A DNA stretch of 64,000 nucleotides from assembly GCA_977006965.1 (NCBI GenBank), contig OZ345385.1, forward strand, positions 310,001 through 374,000, given 5' to 3'. The DNA is from Phymatolithon calcareum (taxonomy: Eukaryota > Rhodophyta > Florideophyceae > Hapalidiales). The notes beneath the pieces were generated by a model that saw only the letters and a program-made list of their open reading frames with translations, had not been told where the DNA came from and did no database searches. The translations under genes were made by a program, and so were the position numbers. Positions 41,038-53,454 of the stretch are shown piece by piece (the stretch's first letter is position 1; every line of letters begins with the position of its first letter).

Positions 41038-42620
41038 GGGGGGGGGGGAAATTGTATGTTTTTATTTTAGAATCCCTCAACGTCGGCGCATGCGGACACC
41101 AGAGCAGCTTCGCATTGCGCTGTAGCACTTCCGGAGAAGACTACAGCGTATCTTCTTTATCATCACACCCTCATCTCCTCTCGCATCTCTCTTTCTATCC
41201 TCATTAAGCTGCCCATAGCTTGTTTCACTTCCTCTTCTGCAATATCATTCATCTTTGGTTTCGTTAGGTTGACTTGAAGTGTCTCCAGCAGCAACGCTGC
41301 TATTTCGTCGTACTTTTCGATATATGCCGAGGGATTTCGCGGCGGGAAGCGAACGAAGAACTATTTGACTGCCCAGAGACTGGGTTTTCTCGACTTGATG
41401 TGGACAACGGGGTTTGGATTCTCGCTCCTATCCACAGCGATTTTTCGTTTTTTGGCCTTCTCCCTCTCGCTCCATGCGGAATAGGTTCACAATTTCTCAT
41501 TCTTGTGGGTGACCTTTCCCTCCACGACCCTCTTCGCTGGAACGTTCAACAGTTCGTGCTCTTTGAGGTATCGGAAACGAGTGGGCCTTGTCATTCTTGC
41601 GAGGACAAATCCTGTATGTGTTGCTTTTCTCATCAGCTGCACTCCTTACCGGTGCCTAAATGCTAGAATAGCTTCCTCAGAGAGGTTAGAACCCAGAATT
41701 TGCAAGGGCAGACCTATCAGATGGGTGTGAGGGAAGCAGAAAACGCAGTAGCTCATCACTGTTGCGTTTCAGCTCTGATGGTTGAATTTTTTTTTTTTGA
41801 ATTTGGAATTTATTAAACGCCCTCAGTAACACTCATGAGACTGCAAGGGAGATGCGTTTCAGCAGCTACGTTGTAGCTTCGATCAAATATTCAAATACTT
41901 GTAACCCGGGTTATCGTCGTAGCCCTAGCTGCAAAAACCCTCTCCCGTAAGAGGGCGGAGGGAAAAGCTTGGGGTCCACAGATCAGATTTCCTCAATTTG
42001 CGCCTTGTCTATTCCATATCGTCGTAGAAGACGATAGTGAAGAAGAGTAGCTTGTCTAGAGCTTTTTCAGTGATATTAATCTCCTCTTCTGATGGTTGAA
42101 TGCTCTTCAGGATAGGTTCAATTGCGATATGGGACAAGAACCGCTTGAAAACCAGCAGCCACCAAAGATGTTCGGAATCCATTGCCGGCGAATAGATTCT
42201 ACTGCTTCTTTCTGATATCTTCACTCTTACCTGTGCACTCTTCACCGGGCTGTTAATGTCCAGGCCCTTAAGATCCATCTTCAAGTTTTTCGATTTTGCA
42301 GCAATCACAGTCTTCACATCCTTGCACGTCTCATCATTAGCAAAACGATCTCATCGACGGGGTTCTTGTCCAAACCAAGCGCAATCTTTACGCCAGATTC
42401 TTCGCTTCTTCTCCAAAACATTGTCTTAGTAATTTTTTCTCCTTCGTGGACTCACCGAAGTATTTAACGTTGGCTGGAGTAAATCTCAGAGCCCCCAATC
42501 TTACAAGAGCCTTCTGTTTGAAAGCAAGCATCGCCTTGTTACTTACTCTTCCTTTATCGGTACCTTGCGGTAGATTTGAAAATCGTGACGGATGATCCTA
42601 AGCCAATGCCAAATTAGCAA
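41038..42620 (-). mobile_element. decayed LINE-like element with poly(C)-type 3' end
   Basis: The minus strand ends in a C run (the G run at 41038-41048). Scattered reading frames have LINE-like character (QVRVKISERSSRIYSPAMDS, LKEHELLNVPAKRVVEGKVT) with many stops. A LINE E copy is inserted in it. The family assignment is uncertain. Confidence 0.45.
41788..42087 (-). mobile_element. LINE E, 300-bp 5'-truncated insertion
   Basis: Perfect 14-bp target duplications TCTGATGGTTGAAT (41774-41787 and 42088-42101). Poly(A) and the tail GGAATTTATTAAACGCCCTC face left. The coding end (EEINITEKALDKLLFFTIVF) is nearly identical to the inverted copy at 43.02-43.10 kb. Confidence 0.9.
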
Positions 42621-42776
42621 CTTCTCAGACACACTCGCTAGAACCTAGTAATTACCGTTGTGTATGATGCTTCTAGCACCACACTCTAGTTTGGAGGTAT
42701 GCCATTGCCTTGAGTCCTCAGCTCTTTCATAACCGATGCCTTCATATTTCTGATTGCTTCCTGCGCGAGAAATAAA

Positions 42777-43317
42777 GTGGATTTATTGAGAAGGTACCAG
42801 CATGAGGAAGTCACCATCTTTCTTAGCATTCTAATGCACTCATTCTCCATGACTGCACATATCTTCTATCAAACACGGCACCGCCAATTAGCGGTAAAGT
42901 GGGCATTCGGTCGGTTCCCCCCAATGAGCACATCACTTCTCACAGACAAGTTCGGTGATACTGTACCAATACTCATGAACAACCTGGAAGAATACCTCGG
43001 AAGATATCAACTGACCAAAGAGGAGATTAATATCACTGAAAAAGCTCTAGACAAGCTACTCTTCTTCACTATCGTCTTCTACGACGACATGGAATAGACA
43101 AGGCGCAAATTGAGGAAATCTGATCTGTGGACCCCAAGCTTTTCCCTCCGCCCTCTTACGGGAGAGGGTTTTTGCAGCTAGGGCTACGGCGTTAACCCGG
43201 GTTACAAGTATTTGAATATATGATCGAAGCTACAACGTAGCTGCTGAAACGCATCTCCCTTGCAGTCTCATGAGTGTTACTGAGGGCGTTTAATAAATTC
43301 CAAATTCAAAAAAAAAA
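42777..43317 (+). mobile_element. LINE E, plus-strand copy
   Basis: The open frame 42777-43097 (RHRQLAVKWAFGRFPPMSTS to the shared C terminus) is followed by the 3' UTR GAGGGCGTTTAATAAATTCC and a run of 13 A. It forms an inverted pair with 41788-42087, with arms of about 300 bp. Confidence 0.85.
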
Positions 43318-43329
43318 AAACTGGATGAG

Positions 43330-46260
43330 TTTGCGCAAACAAATGTGAAGGCATATTAGAAAACATTATAGCACTAAATGAGGAGAGAGAGGCAAGTCGT
43401 TAAGATAGAGAAGGTTGTGGGTGGGTGGGGAGAAGAGAGAGGCTTGCTTCGGATATCCAGGTGCGCCTCGCAGCTGCGCTCTTATAGTCCGAATTGGTGA
43501 GGATCGCTGGTACTGTCGGTGGGGCAAAGGCGACAGTGTCGGTCGCAGTGTCGGCGCATAATGGCCAGCTGTCCTTCCTGGTGCGTACCCGAACAGCCCG
43601 GCACTGGTTCGTCCGTCGGCTTTGTCTCGCTATCTCGTGATAATCATATTCACTTATGAAAAGCATACTCTTCAATGAACAAAAAACAAGAGTTTCGGAG
43701 GGAATCACCCCTCTTCTTCTCGTCTCTAGTGTAGTCTAATGCTTGCTCATTCTTGTCGTCCACGCAGACTCGCGTAACGTGGAACCATCGCAGTTCCTTC
43801 GGGTGGAATCGTCTAATGACGAGCGGCAGGCAGAGAAGAAGCATGTGTTCAATTAGCTAGCAACATTAGCGGGCTGCTGTTATCTAAGTAGAGGTAATAA
43901 CAGAACCATGTCTTGCTAGCCTCTTAGGGGAATAAGGCAAAGCATTCATTCATTTTAAAGCTTGTTCCAATGAGGCTATGTCATTGCGTCTCAAAAAAAT
44001 GAGAAATCTTACATATTTCGGTATCACGACATATCCATGATACTGTCCGTAAACACTAGGCAGTGCTAGAACATTGGCGACATTCGACTTATGCCCTAGC
44101 GATGAAAAACAACTCGATTGTTTGTTCACAAAAAGCAGAATGGCCTGAAGGGTGGGGTGATGCATCGATAAAATTTGAGCTGTTTCTGAAGATGCGTGCG
44201 AATGTTCACTCGAGCTCTGTAAAGTAGAACGTGTACTTGAACTTCGTCAAATACGCCCATCGCAATATAGTCCAATTTATGATGCAGTGCTTTTGGTATA
44301 TCAGACTGACGAATATGTCTGTCGCATCTATCAAAAAAACCAATAAAACACAAGGTATAGTCGAGAAAGTTTTGCATTTTCATGCTAGGGCAACTATTTC
44401 CTTCTAACTAGGGCGTCTCCCTGCACTATTTTTATTTTTTGTAGTCGTGGAGTACTGACCGGAGTCCTGTGCTACTGGAACATTACCAAAACTATTTCGG
44501 ACGATCGGAGCTCATCGCCTACTCCAAATGTAAAGGTTGCGCTTTCCTAATGGCAACCAGGGATCCCAATATACAAATTGACAATTTGTGCATTGGGATC
44601 CATTTGGAGAAAAGATGGGCGCTACCGTTCAGTACTTGCGCAGCAACGCAATAATGTAGTTGTGTCCTGGACCATAATAGAAAAAATCTAATCAATCGTA
44701 TGAAACTAGGCAAGAATGGCGAGATGATATGTCCAGTCAACAAGGTCGACGAATGTAGAGGAAGAATCACTATTCATTTAATCGTCCTTCGCTGTATTAA
44801 GCGGTGCTCCTTCCTTTTCCGCATGATCCCCTCTATAAGTTTCAATCTATCTCCCGACATCAATCTTTTCGGCTCAGAAAGCAGCGTAAACTCTCAATGC
44901 TCCTATCGCACCTAAGCTTCGCTCATCTGTAACTCATGTCCATAAAAGTATAAATCTCTGCCAACGGTCGACTTCTGTATCCAGCAATGCCGCATCGTCA
45001 TCTATCACTGTGGTTACAGCCCATGAACAAAGAATAGACTACGAATGAAGAAAAAAAATCCGACGGAGAAGAGACACTCTTCCATCGACACCGCCCCTGC
45101 CTCCAGGGCCTCCGCACAACCCCTCATTGGACACCCCGATCTTTCCTCCAATGTATCCGCCGCTTCCCGACAACTTGCATGATCGTCGTTCCGCTGACGC
45201 TTGCGCTTGTGGAGCTATTGTATTTTTTCTGTAAAGGTGGCCAGCTACCGAACTGGAAGTTAAATGGCACATTTATTCTGGATGATTCAGGATGATATTA
45301 ATAGCCCTACCGACTTTCCATTCTTCTTCGGTTGTCGATCGCCTCTGCATGTCCTTAACACCAAAAGTGCTATCAGCTCTCAAGGGATTGCATTTGCTGC
45401 TCAGGTTAAGTGAAGAGAATATCTGTATTTACATGTATATCGCATCTACAGATTTAAAAATAACTATAATTTTATGAATAAGAAATTAAAACTCTAGTAA
45501 TCTTCTTCTTCTTCAAATCTCATCCATTCTGATGCATGGGAAACCTTTGCTTTGACAGCAATGTGTATGAAAAGCAAATTCGCTTGCACGTCGTGTAATG
45601 AAAGATGCCAGCACAGAGAAGTGAAACCTAGTACTGCTAGACAGTGCTTCATACGCAGTACACAAGCGGAAGTAATTAATTCCTCTCATCTCATTCATCT
45701 GTGGCTGTAGTCTCGGAGAGCGAAGTACTTCTCTGTTCTTTCATGCACATTCAAAATTGAGCAGGCAACAAGATCCGGCTGCATTTGTCGCATTCAAGCA
45801 TGCCTTAAAATTCGGCTCCATGACCTGTCGCGAAACACTGGTATAGAGCTAAGTCCATCAATGATGGGCTTCTGAAGAACGACTTGTGTAAAGCGACGAT
45901 TCTCTGCAGTCGACGCTCTAGCATTCTCGTGACGTTTGACTTTTAATGCACAAACAATCATATGCGAAATTTGGTGATAGAGTTTAAAGGTGAAAAATGG
46001 CGAGCCAAATGTAGAGATGTGCATTGCGTGAAATTATCATGAAACGCGTACATAGCGAATTTGCGGAAAAGGCATTATGTCAGCAGCGGGCGTCACTCCA
46101 GTTGCACCTATCTGGCAGTTCATACTTTCCAGATGGCTGTCTGTGTTCCATAAATGCCATGTCAGCGCATTTTCCGTATTCACGTTTTTCGAATCTGCAG
46201 CAGCTATAAAGTAATTTTGACAGGAACATTGGTGTTCGCAGTAGTTGTGGCGTGTGCATG
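43330..46260. other. no supported gene; two small repeats
   Basis: 43.67-43.74 kb is a reverse copy of 39.87-39.94 kb (GAAGAAGAGGGGTGATTCC). A 41-nt palindrome lies at 44561-44601. Short frames have no domains. Confidence 0.35.
44561..44601. repeat. palindrome
   Basis: GGATCCCAAT...ATTGGGATCC outer arms and ACAAATT/AATTTGT inner arms with a 2-bp mismatch between them. Confidence 0.7.
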
Positions 46261-46272
46261 CAAATAAATATG

Positions 46273-46788
46273 GGGGGGGGATATATATTGATTTTATTTT
46301 TGAAAGCTCCCAAAGCCTCAAGTTGAGTAAAAGGGCAGCTTCTCGATGTTTTCGATACTCATCTCTCTACTCTCCTTCTAATATCTCCTTAATTCGAATT
46401 TCTCTCCCTGTCAGGGCCCGAGTAAGTCTTTTGCATTCATATTCCGTTTCTTGGTCCATCTTCATAGTCCGTAGTATACGTTGCAACACGATAAGCTCCA
46501 CCACAGCACCAGCCCCAAAGTATTTCGCCAGAATGGACTTTCTCCAGAAAGGAACTCTGTTGAAAATAACTCGCAGACATCTCAACCGCGCAGTTCTGTC
46601 CCTTATATATAGCACTCCTGGTAGATCGTTCGGTAGGTCGATCGGGATTTTAACTGTTCGACCCTCTTCTTCCAACGACCAGACTTTGACTGTTGCTTGT
46701 AGCCGTCGCTTTTTTGACACCATCCCTTCTTCCGCTTGTTTCAGAGCTTCTTTAAGGTATTCCTCTTCCCCAGATACCCAATGTCCTT
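46273..46788 (-). mobile_element. LINE family C, 516-bp 5'-truncated insertion
   Basis: Perfect 12-bp target duplications CAAATAAATATG (46261-46272 and 46789-46800). The poly(C) tail (G run on the plus strand) sits directly against the left duplication, proving that the C run belongs to the element. The coding part (EEEGRTVKIPIDLPNDLPGV, DQETEYECKRLTRALTGREI) is open. Confidence 0.95.
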
Positions 46789-46929
46789 CAAATAAATATG
46801 TTAAAAACCTGTTTTACTGTGTCGTTCACACGGTGCAGTACCACGGCTCCCTCATCATTCAAATGTTTTCCTTACGAAACTCCTCCGAGAATTCGCAATC
46901 GAAGCATCCGGTAGATTCACAGGATTACA

Positions 46930-47008
46930 CTACTGAAGGAGGAAGTCTTTCCCGTATATTCGAAAGACTGAGAAGCTTTAACGTTGTTTTCCATTCAAAA
47001 AAAACGCA
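46930..47008 (+). mobile_element. LINE A-type 3' tail
   Basis: GAGGAAGTCTTTCCCGTATA hairpin variant and poly(A). Confidence 0.6.
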
Positions 47009-47162
47009 ATTGAAACAGCAATGCATCGAAACCATTCTGATTGGTTGTTCATATGTATGTCTCCGCGACAGGTGTAGTCTCCCCTTCGATCGTTTATTTT
47101 CTAGGAAAATATTCTTTGCCATGATGGATGAGTTTCATTGGATCTCGTAGAAGCACTAACTC

Positions 47163-47705
47163 GGACCCGGGACGTCGGTAAACTCGCCCATCGCGCTCCG
47201 GCGCACGCAAGACTAAGGACGTCAGTAACCCCCCCGCGCGGATCGGCGGGCAGGCCGAGCGAGCGTAAGTCCTGAAGATCGGCACGGCACGCGGACCCGG
47301 GACGTCGGTAAACTCGCCCATCGCGCTCCGGCGCACGCAAGACTGGGGACGTCAGTAACCCCCCCGCGCGGATCGGCGGGCAGGCCGAGCGAGAGTAAGT
47401 CCTGAAGATCGGCGCGGCACGCGGACCCGGGACGTCGGTAAACTCGCCCATCGCGCTCCGGCGCACGCAAGACTGGGGACGTCAGTAACCTCCCCGCGCG
47501 GATCGGCGGGCAGGCCGAGCGAGAGTAAGTCCTGAAGATCGGCGCGGCACGCAGACCCGGGACGTCGTTAAACTCGCCCATCGCGCTCCGGCGCACGCAA
47601 GACTGGGGACGTCAGTAACCTCCCTGCGCGGATCGGCGGGCAGGCCGAGCGAGAGTAAGTCCTGAAGATCGGCGAGGCACGCGGACTCGGGACGTCGTTA
47701 AACTT
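47163..47705 (+). repeat. 130-bp GC-rich tandem array
   Basis: Units start with GGACCCGGGACGTCG at 47163 and then every 130 bp (47293, 47423, 47553, 47683). Copies differ at only a few positions. Contains CCGCGCGGATCGGCGGGCAG and many CpGs. Confidence 0.95.
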
Positions 47706-47990
47706 GCTTCGGCGGGGGAAACGACCTCGGACGTCATAAAATTTTCCTTTCCGCACGTTCACACGATACGATGCTCTGCGTGGCCATTGAAGTGAAATGA
47801 TTTTCCCCCTCGAGATCTGTCCGTTGAGATCAGAGGTAGGTTTTCTAATTTTGCAGACTATAGCCGTTTTTATGCGAAATGGAGCCTCTGGGCTCTGAGT
47901 TGAGTCCTCGTGGCTCATCAGAAGTGTTGCCCCAAGCGTCTGCAGATGCGTTGGTAACACTATAATAAAAATCTCCACTTCTTCTTCTTC
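47163..47990 (+). mobile_element. GC-repeat retroposon, complete 828-bp copy
   Basis: Perfect 15-bp target duplications TAGAAGCACTAACTC (47148-47162 and 47991-48005). From 5' to 3': four 130-bp GC-rich repeats plus a partial one, a body with CCCCCTCGAGATCTG and AGAGGTAGGTTTTC, the hairpin AAGCGTCTGCAGATGCGTTG, and a (CTT)n tail. The tail is that of LINE B. No protein is encoded; open frames across the repeats are artefacts of a 130-bp unit, which shifts frame each time. Confidence 0.95.
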
Positions 47991-48005
47991 TAGAAGCACT
48001 AACTC

Positions 48006-48253
48006 CACTCTATGTGCATCGTAGTTTTCCATAAAGACCTTGAGAGAGATGCGGTGGCCTTATTGTGAACAAGGTAGAGAGCGAAGTACGGTTCGAGGTT
48101 ACACTCTAATCTCGCGCGCGTGGTCAAAACCGTTGTCGATCCTGCGCCCAGTACTACTCGTGTTCGTGATTATCCCTCTCATCACTGCAGGCGCTCTAGA
48201 GCACAATGTTTCAAGTTTTGTATTACTACCTAAGTAGTAACACAATTCTCGAA
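48006..48253. other. no recognised feature
   Basis: Short stretch between the retroposon and a palindrome. Confidence 0.3.
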
Positions 48254-48304
48254 AGACCGTTAAAAAAGTGTCAGGAAGTCATCCTTACACTTTCTTAACG
48301 GTCT
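48254..48304. repeat. hairpin-forming inverted repeat
   Basis: 18-bp arms AGACCGTTAAAAAAGTGT and ACACTTTCTTAACGGTCT (one mismatch) around a 15-nt loop. Confidence 0.8.
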
Positions 48305-50293
48305 CTAAGAAAACGCCGCTCTTTTAAAAGATTCTAAGATTGGCCGTTGAAACTGATTTGTTCTAGAGCATGAAACTCTGCACATGCATCTTTCCAGTTC
48401 GTATTAGCCCTAAAGCAAGGAACAATATAGAAGCCATTGGATGTATCCTAGAATCTTGTCTGACATGAAAAATTACAAACATGCAAGGCGAAACGTACCA
48501 TCATCTAGAGCGATCACTTTCATGATTGTCGTGCACGTCCAAATAAGAATGGTGCTCCGTCACTATTAATTTGTACGATAGGATTGTCTCTGAGCAAATA
48601 TCCACTGCTTTCGATGAACTGTGAATCGCAATGATGTCCGCCAGTGCCATCATCGCACTCGATGCTAGTGCTCCACGTAGCCATACAAGCCGCCATGTGC
48701 ACCCATGCTGAATAAAGGGTACGAATGTTGGATGCAAACTTCGAACACAAACCGTTGTCGCCCTGTTCTCAATGGGCGGAAGCGAGATCAATATAAATGG
48801 GACACTGTCTTTGCAAGTTCAAGACGAAGAAGTTGAAGACAGATTTGTGCTGCAAAAAAATGAACCACAGCAGGCTGACATGCACGGAACCCTTTGTGTA
48901 CTTTTAGCTACTCAGTCATACCTCTTCGTCCCGCAGTTCTGATTTTTCGATGTTCTAAAATAAATGTGTGCAATTCAATTTTCGTTTTTCTTCTCACTGC
49001 ACAACGCCAATTTTATTGCGCATTATTTGAAGTTAGTTCTGATCAAACACTTGCTCTAGTAGTGTCCAAGATATTTTCATCCTGAGATTGTATCCTTAAA
49101 CATTTTAGATATCATTGGGAGCTGCTCCTGAGAAATTTATTTGTATTGTTCTCAAAACTATTGTTATTTCTAAAATGCAATAATAATTGAAACATATATC
49201 GGTCGCACGAGTTTCGCTTAATCGTAGTGTTGCTGGACCACAGGGCGCTATCGACTGCCCGCAAACAAAATCGAACTCAAGTCAGAACATTGTTCGAAAT
49301 TAAATTTGGATATCACGGCCCGAGCTCATCATTGGAAACACTTCATTTTGATCTTTTCTCCGTGAAAGTCTTTTCTGTTCTGCAGATTCCTTTACGGCCG
49401 TCAGCAATGCCGCGAACGTGATCCGAGAGGCGCTTTTAGCCGCTGAAATGAGAGATAGTTTCTCGTATACACTTTGCTCTCAGCAGCAGACCTTCACGTC
49501 AGCGTCTAATGAAAAAGGGATATCCTGTGACGGTTAAACTTGAGGCCTCGTTGTCTCAGCTCTATTTCTGTTCAAATTGCGCTCTCCCTCATGGAAGTGC
49601 GCTCTTCGAGCCTTAAACTTGACGAACTTGCCACTTGCAATGAGTCCTACTGCAAAATATATTTTTTCACCTACGAACAGCCTGCTTCACTGGATAGATT
49701 TCCTATGAGGCTCAAGATCGCAGCTCAATTGACTTTATAAAAACAGCAATGCCCGGCGACAGCAGTAGCATTAGCCTTAATATGGTAGCGTCGGTCTGAA
49801 CGGGTGAAGTGCCTGGACCAGAAGTCGAGAGGTGGCAGAGAGCCATAAGATCATACCTGCACCCGTGCAAAAATATTACACGGGTGCCTGTATGACATAC
49901 CATGTCTGCTGTATATACAAAAAAATCAGATGGGACTCTCGGCATTCATTTCTGGTCTATGGAAATACAATGTCAATTTGAAACAAATGTCAAGTGCATC
50001 CTTCAGTTGTATAAAATGAATTCATGAAAACTAATCAATGAATACTGTAGTTTATTCGTGCGCCTTCTTGACACGAGGCCAGCGTACGTTGGTAATTCAT
50101 CCAGGGCCTTTCTTCTACTGCCGTCCTCGCCTTCATCACCACAATATCGCACTATTCATGCCCAACAAGCGCATGCAATCACAATCTCTCTCCGAAAAAT
50201 CCCAGCGAGGTCTTTGGGAACAGCAGAAATAAAAGACGGTTTCCCGTTTTTCAAGTTCGAACGGCATCCTTTCAAGGGCGCCAAATTGCCCGA
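48305..50293. other. no supported gene
   Basis: Only short frames without domains; no shared repeat was seen. Confidence 0.35.
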
Positions 50294-50302
50294 TCAATAA
50301 TG

Positions 50303-50957
50303 TAAAGTAGAAGAAGAGAAAATGTATATAAAATTTTTACCAACGCATCTGCTGATGCTTGAGGAAACACTTCTGGCGAACCACAATGACTCAATCAGAA
50401 CCCAAAAAATTAATTTTGCGAAAAGTGGTGCCGACAGCAAACTCCTATCTCTGGTCTCACAGAAGAGATGTCGAGGGGGAAATCAAATCGCTTCTATTAC
50501 TACGCGGAGTATACCGTGTCTTGACGAGCGGCGGTACGCACATGGGAGTTTGCGAAGTCCCAAGTTGACGCGCCATGGGCGACGACTTCCCAGGTCCGTC
50601 GTGCCGCGCGGCAATCCACTCGGGGGGTTGACTGACGTCCCCAGTTCTTTCTGCGCCGGAGCGCCTTGGGCGAGTTTAGCGACATCCCGGGTCTTTCGTG
50701 CCGTGCATCTCTTTGGGACTCACTCTCACTCGGCCTGACCGCCGATCCGCGCGGGGCTGTTTGCGATGACCCGAATCGTTTCTGCGCCGAAGCGCCATGG
50801 GCGTGTTTAACGACTTGCCTGATTCATCGTGCTGCGCGGCGATCCACGCGGCGGGGGTGATTGTGTGTGTGTGGGGGGGGGGAGGGGGTTACTGACGTCC
50901 CCGGTCTTGCCTGTGCCGGAGCGCCTTGGACGCATTTAGCGACATCCCGGGTCGTCG
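50303..50957 (-). mobile_element. GC-repeat retroposon, minus copy
   Basis: Flanked by TCAATAATG at 50294-50302 and 50958-50966. The 3' (CTT)-type tail and hairpin AACGCATCTGCTGATGCTTG are at the left. Diverged GC-rich units with GGGCGAGTTTAGCGACATCC occupy 50.55-50.95 kb, including a (TG)n plus G-run stretch. Confidence 0.8.
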
Positions 50958-50966
50958 TCAATAATG

Positions 50967-52877
50967 AAAATGTCTACCAAGTATGGCTTCAATTTTACCG
51001 CACAATTCGAGAATGAAAAGCTTTCCAGTCACTGCAGTTTGGTGGCCGCCTCTGCTGCGATTGCCCTGCCTTTTGCACCGTTGTGATTTCTGCTCCAGCA
51101 ACGACAAACGGATCTTTTTTTCAAAAAAAACGCTATTCCTGCCATTTCGCCGACTGCATTTGTTTCTCTGTGTCATCCCGATGCGCTAAATTCGTGATCG
51201 AAAAAAAGAATTTGATATGAATCACCAAACTTTGTACGGGCTCTGTGCGACGGCGACGTGGAAAATTGTATTTCCTTGTCTCGGTTTTTGGCGACTTGGC
51301 GAAAGCAGAAATCGGCACTTATTTCGATGGATTGGTTTGAGGCCGTGGCTCGACGCGTACGATTTTGACCTCGGTTGGCTTTCCAACGCTGTTGGTGACG
51401 TTGACAGAACAGCCCACTTTGGACAGCTAAGCCAGGAAAGGAACGGCCATCGAACAACTCCTTTCGCGTTTTTTTGACTCCGGAGAAATCCGGGGATGTG
51501 TCGGCGATATGCACAGCGCACGATTTTCTTCGACATGAGCGCCGGAGATTTGACAATCTGTCTCTTGTTCTTGCGGGCATTGGGTGAGTGAAAAACTGAT
51601 CGGATGGAATAGATGTTGATGAACGCCGCATGTGAGTCTTGGCGAAGAGGAGAATTGTGTTTTCGACGGACGCAACATCGTGACGTGTGGGCATGCTTCT
51701 TCTATAGAACCGGTCATGCCAGGGGCCGCCATGGGAATGGCCGGTTGTGCGTGGTTCAACAGTGACAGCTCAGATGTGTGAGGTTGAATGAAGAGGTTTA
51801 CTTGGTCGTTGATCGATGCCCTCACCTTCTGAGGTTGGTCGAAGGGCCTAAATACTAAACAAAGACAACGCACTAGATTGAAGATGACCTACCTTGGGTA
51901 GGTAAGTGGACACCCATATGGGGAGGTCAGATAGCTTGCCAAACTATCACGGCCCACGGTAAGCGACGGAGAATGTATATACTACTGGTCGGTAAATCTT
52001 GCGGCGACGAAGAACGAGAAGAAACAGAAACACTAACGAGACAGGAACTCGAAGTCGGCACAAGTACAGTCCGCGCATGAGGAGCACCTCCGATACAGGA
52101 ACTTGGGAGAAGTACCGGTGTTGAAGAAGCGGTAAGGGTGTTATACGTATTCGTTCTGTGAGCGCTCCCTTGGCTTGGCACTGCAAGCAACCAGGAAATG
52201 TCCATCATCTACAGACCAGTGACGGAGGAGTTCGGCAAACAGAATCCCGTACTCTACACCTTCCGGTGGGAGCATCCGAATTGTTTATGACCAAATTGGA
52301 CAATCGATGTGCTTCAGGAAGCATGAGAGCTTTTTGCAAATGATGGTAAAACCATCCTTTCCTTCGCAATTTTCAATCTTTACCGAGGGACTCTCTCTCC
52401 TCGATGTTCTATCCGCGTAGGAATTTCGGGAATTATTCGCTTCTCTGTACGTCGTGTTGAAATTATGTCGGTAAGAGCGCTGGACTTCTGCGCAATGGAA
52501 TGCCGTGTGGCGCAATTGCTCGTTCCTTCTTGGCAAAGTTACCATCCAGGGAATGCCAAATGCGAGTCAAGGCGATGGCGAAGACTGTACAGTAGTATTC
52601 ATTTCCCGTATGCGGTGACATCTACGCGGCAATGTCTCCGATAAACTAATTTGGCTTTTCCGGTAGCAAATGGACACTTGGTTTAGTCCGAGAGACGTGG
52701 CGATATTTTCGATAGGACATGGCGTCCTTAGCCAAAAATGCAACTCCTTTTCGAAATGACCGAAAGTGGCATGCATGCTCGCAGCTTCCAGTAGCTCAAC
52801 GTTCTTGCCGGAACGGCAGAGAAAACCGTGAAAATCGTGTCGGGTCGGAATGAAGTTTCTTTTACCGGTGCCGTGTC
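50967..52877. other. possible decayed or intron-split coding region, minus strand
   Basis: Several minus-strand frames of 80-170 codons between 51.17 and 52.88 kb have coding-like composition but change frame often. No family was recognised and I could not assemble exons with confidence. Confidence 0.25.
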
Positions 52878-53246
52878 TCACGTTTTATCGGCAAATGTCA
52901 AACTTCCCATACCATTCTCTCGAGACAAAACGGCTGTCAAAATATCACATTTCAACGGGTAGTTGTAGTACGCATTCTTAGCAGTCGGTTGAGCGTGATA
53001 ATACCAAGAGAGCTGGAATTTAACACTGGGACTTTTGCGGCTATGGTAATATCGGAATGTAAGCGACCTGGATGCTCTGCGCAGACCCTTCTCAAAATAG
53101 ACGAGCAAAGTCAATACAAGGCGATCAGCAGAGCTCAGATTAAAGACTCGTGCCATAGAATAGCGATTGAAACGGCTTGTAGGCAGGGGCCGTTTTCGAA
53201 TGACGGACGTAGCCTTCGGGTCATGCTCCGTTTCACTACTTGGCAT
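52878..53246 (-). CDS. unknown reading frame
   Basis: A 122-codon frame from an ATG at 53246 to a stop at 52878. It has coding-like composition in its middle (ARVFNLSSADRLVLTLLVYF, EKGLRRASRSLTFRYYHSRK), but no domain was recognised and no matching splice sites were fixed. Neighbouring minus-strand frames (52.57-52.88 and 53.24-53.45 kb) may be other exons of the same gene. It could also be chance. Confidence 0.25.
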   Translation of the reverse strand: MPSSETEHDPKATSVIRKRPLPTSRFNRYSMARVFNLSSADRLVLTLLVYFEKGLRRASRSLTFRYYHSRKSPSVKFQLSWYYHAQPTAKNAYYNYPLKCDILTAVLSRENGMGSLTFADKT

Positions 53247-53454
53247 TACGGATGTCGCCCTTCTTACCTAGCGATCGGTGAGCATCAGAAACAGATGTGA
53301 GGTTGAAATCCGGGGAAGCGGACGGATCCTTGACGTGGACGGGCGGGGCACCAGGTGCCGAGATTGCAACTCTAGTCATGACAGGCGTTATTTGGTGCTC
53401 CATGTCGAATGCTGTTCTCGATGTGTGATTGAACTTTGCTCGAGATTCGACCAA

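Noticed and set aside
47101-47596. Long minus-strand frames with repeated peptide units
   Set aside because: They cross the 130-bp GC-rich tandem repeat, whose length is not a multiple of three, so all frames recur; this is a non-coding retroposon region.
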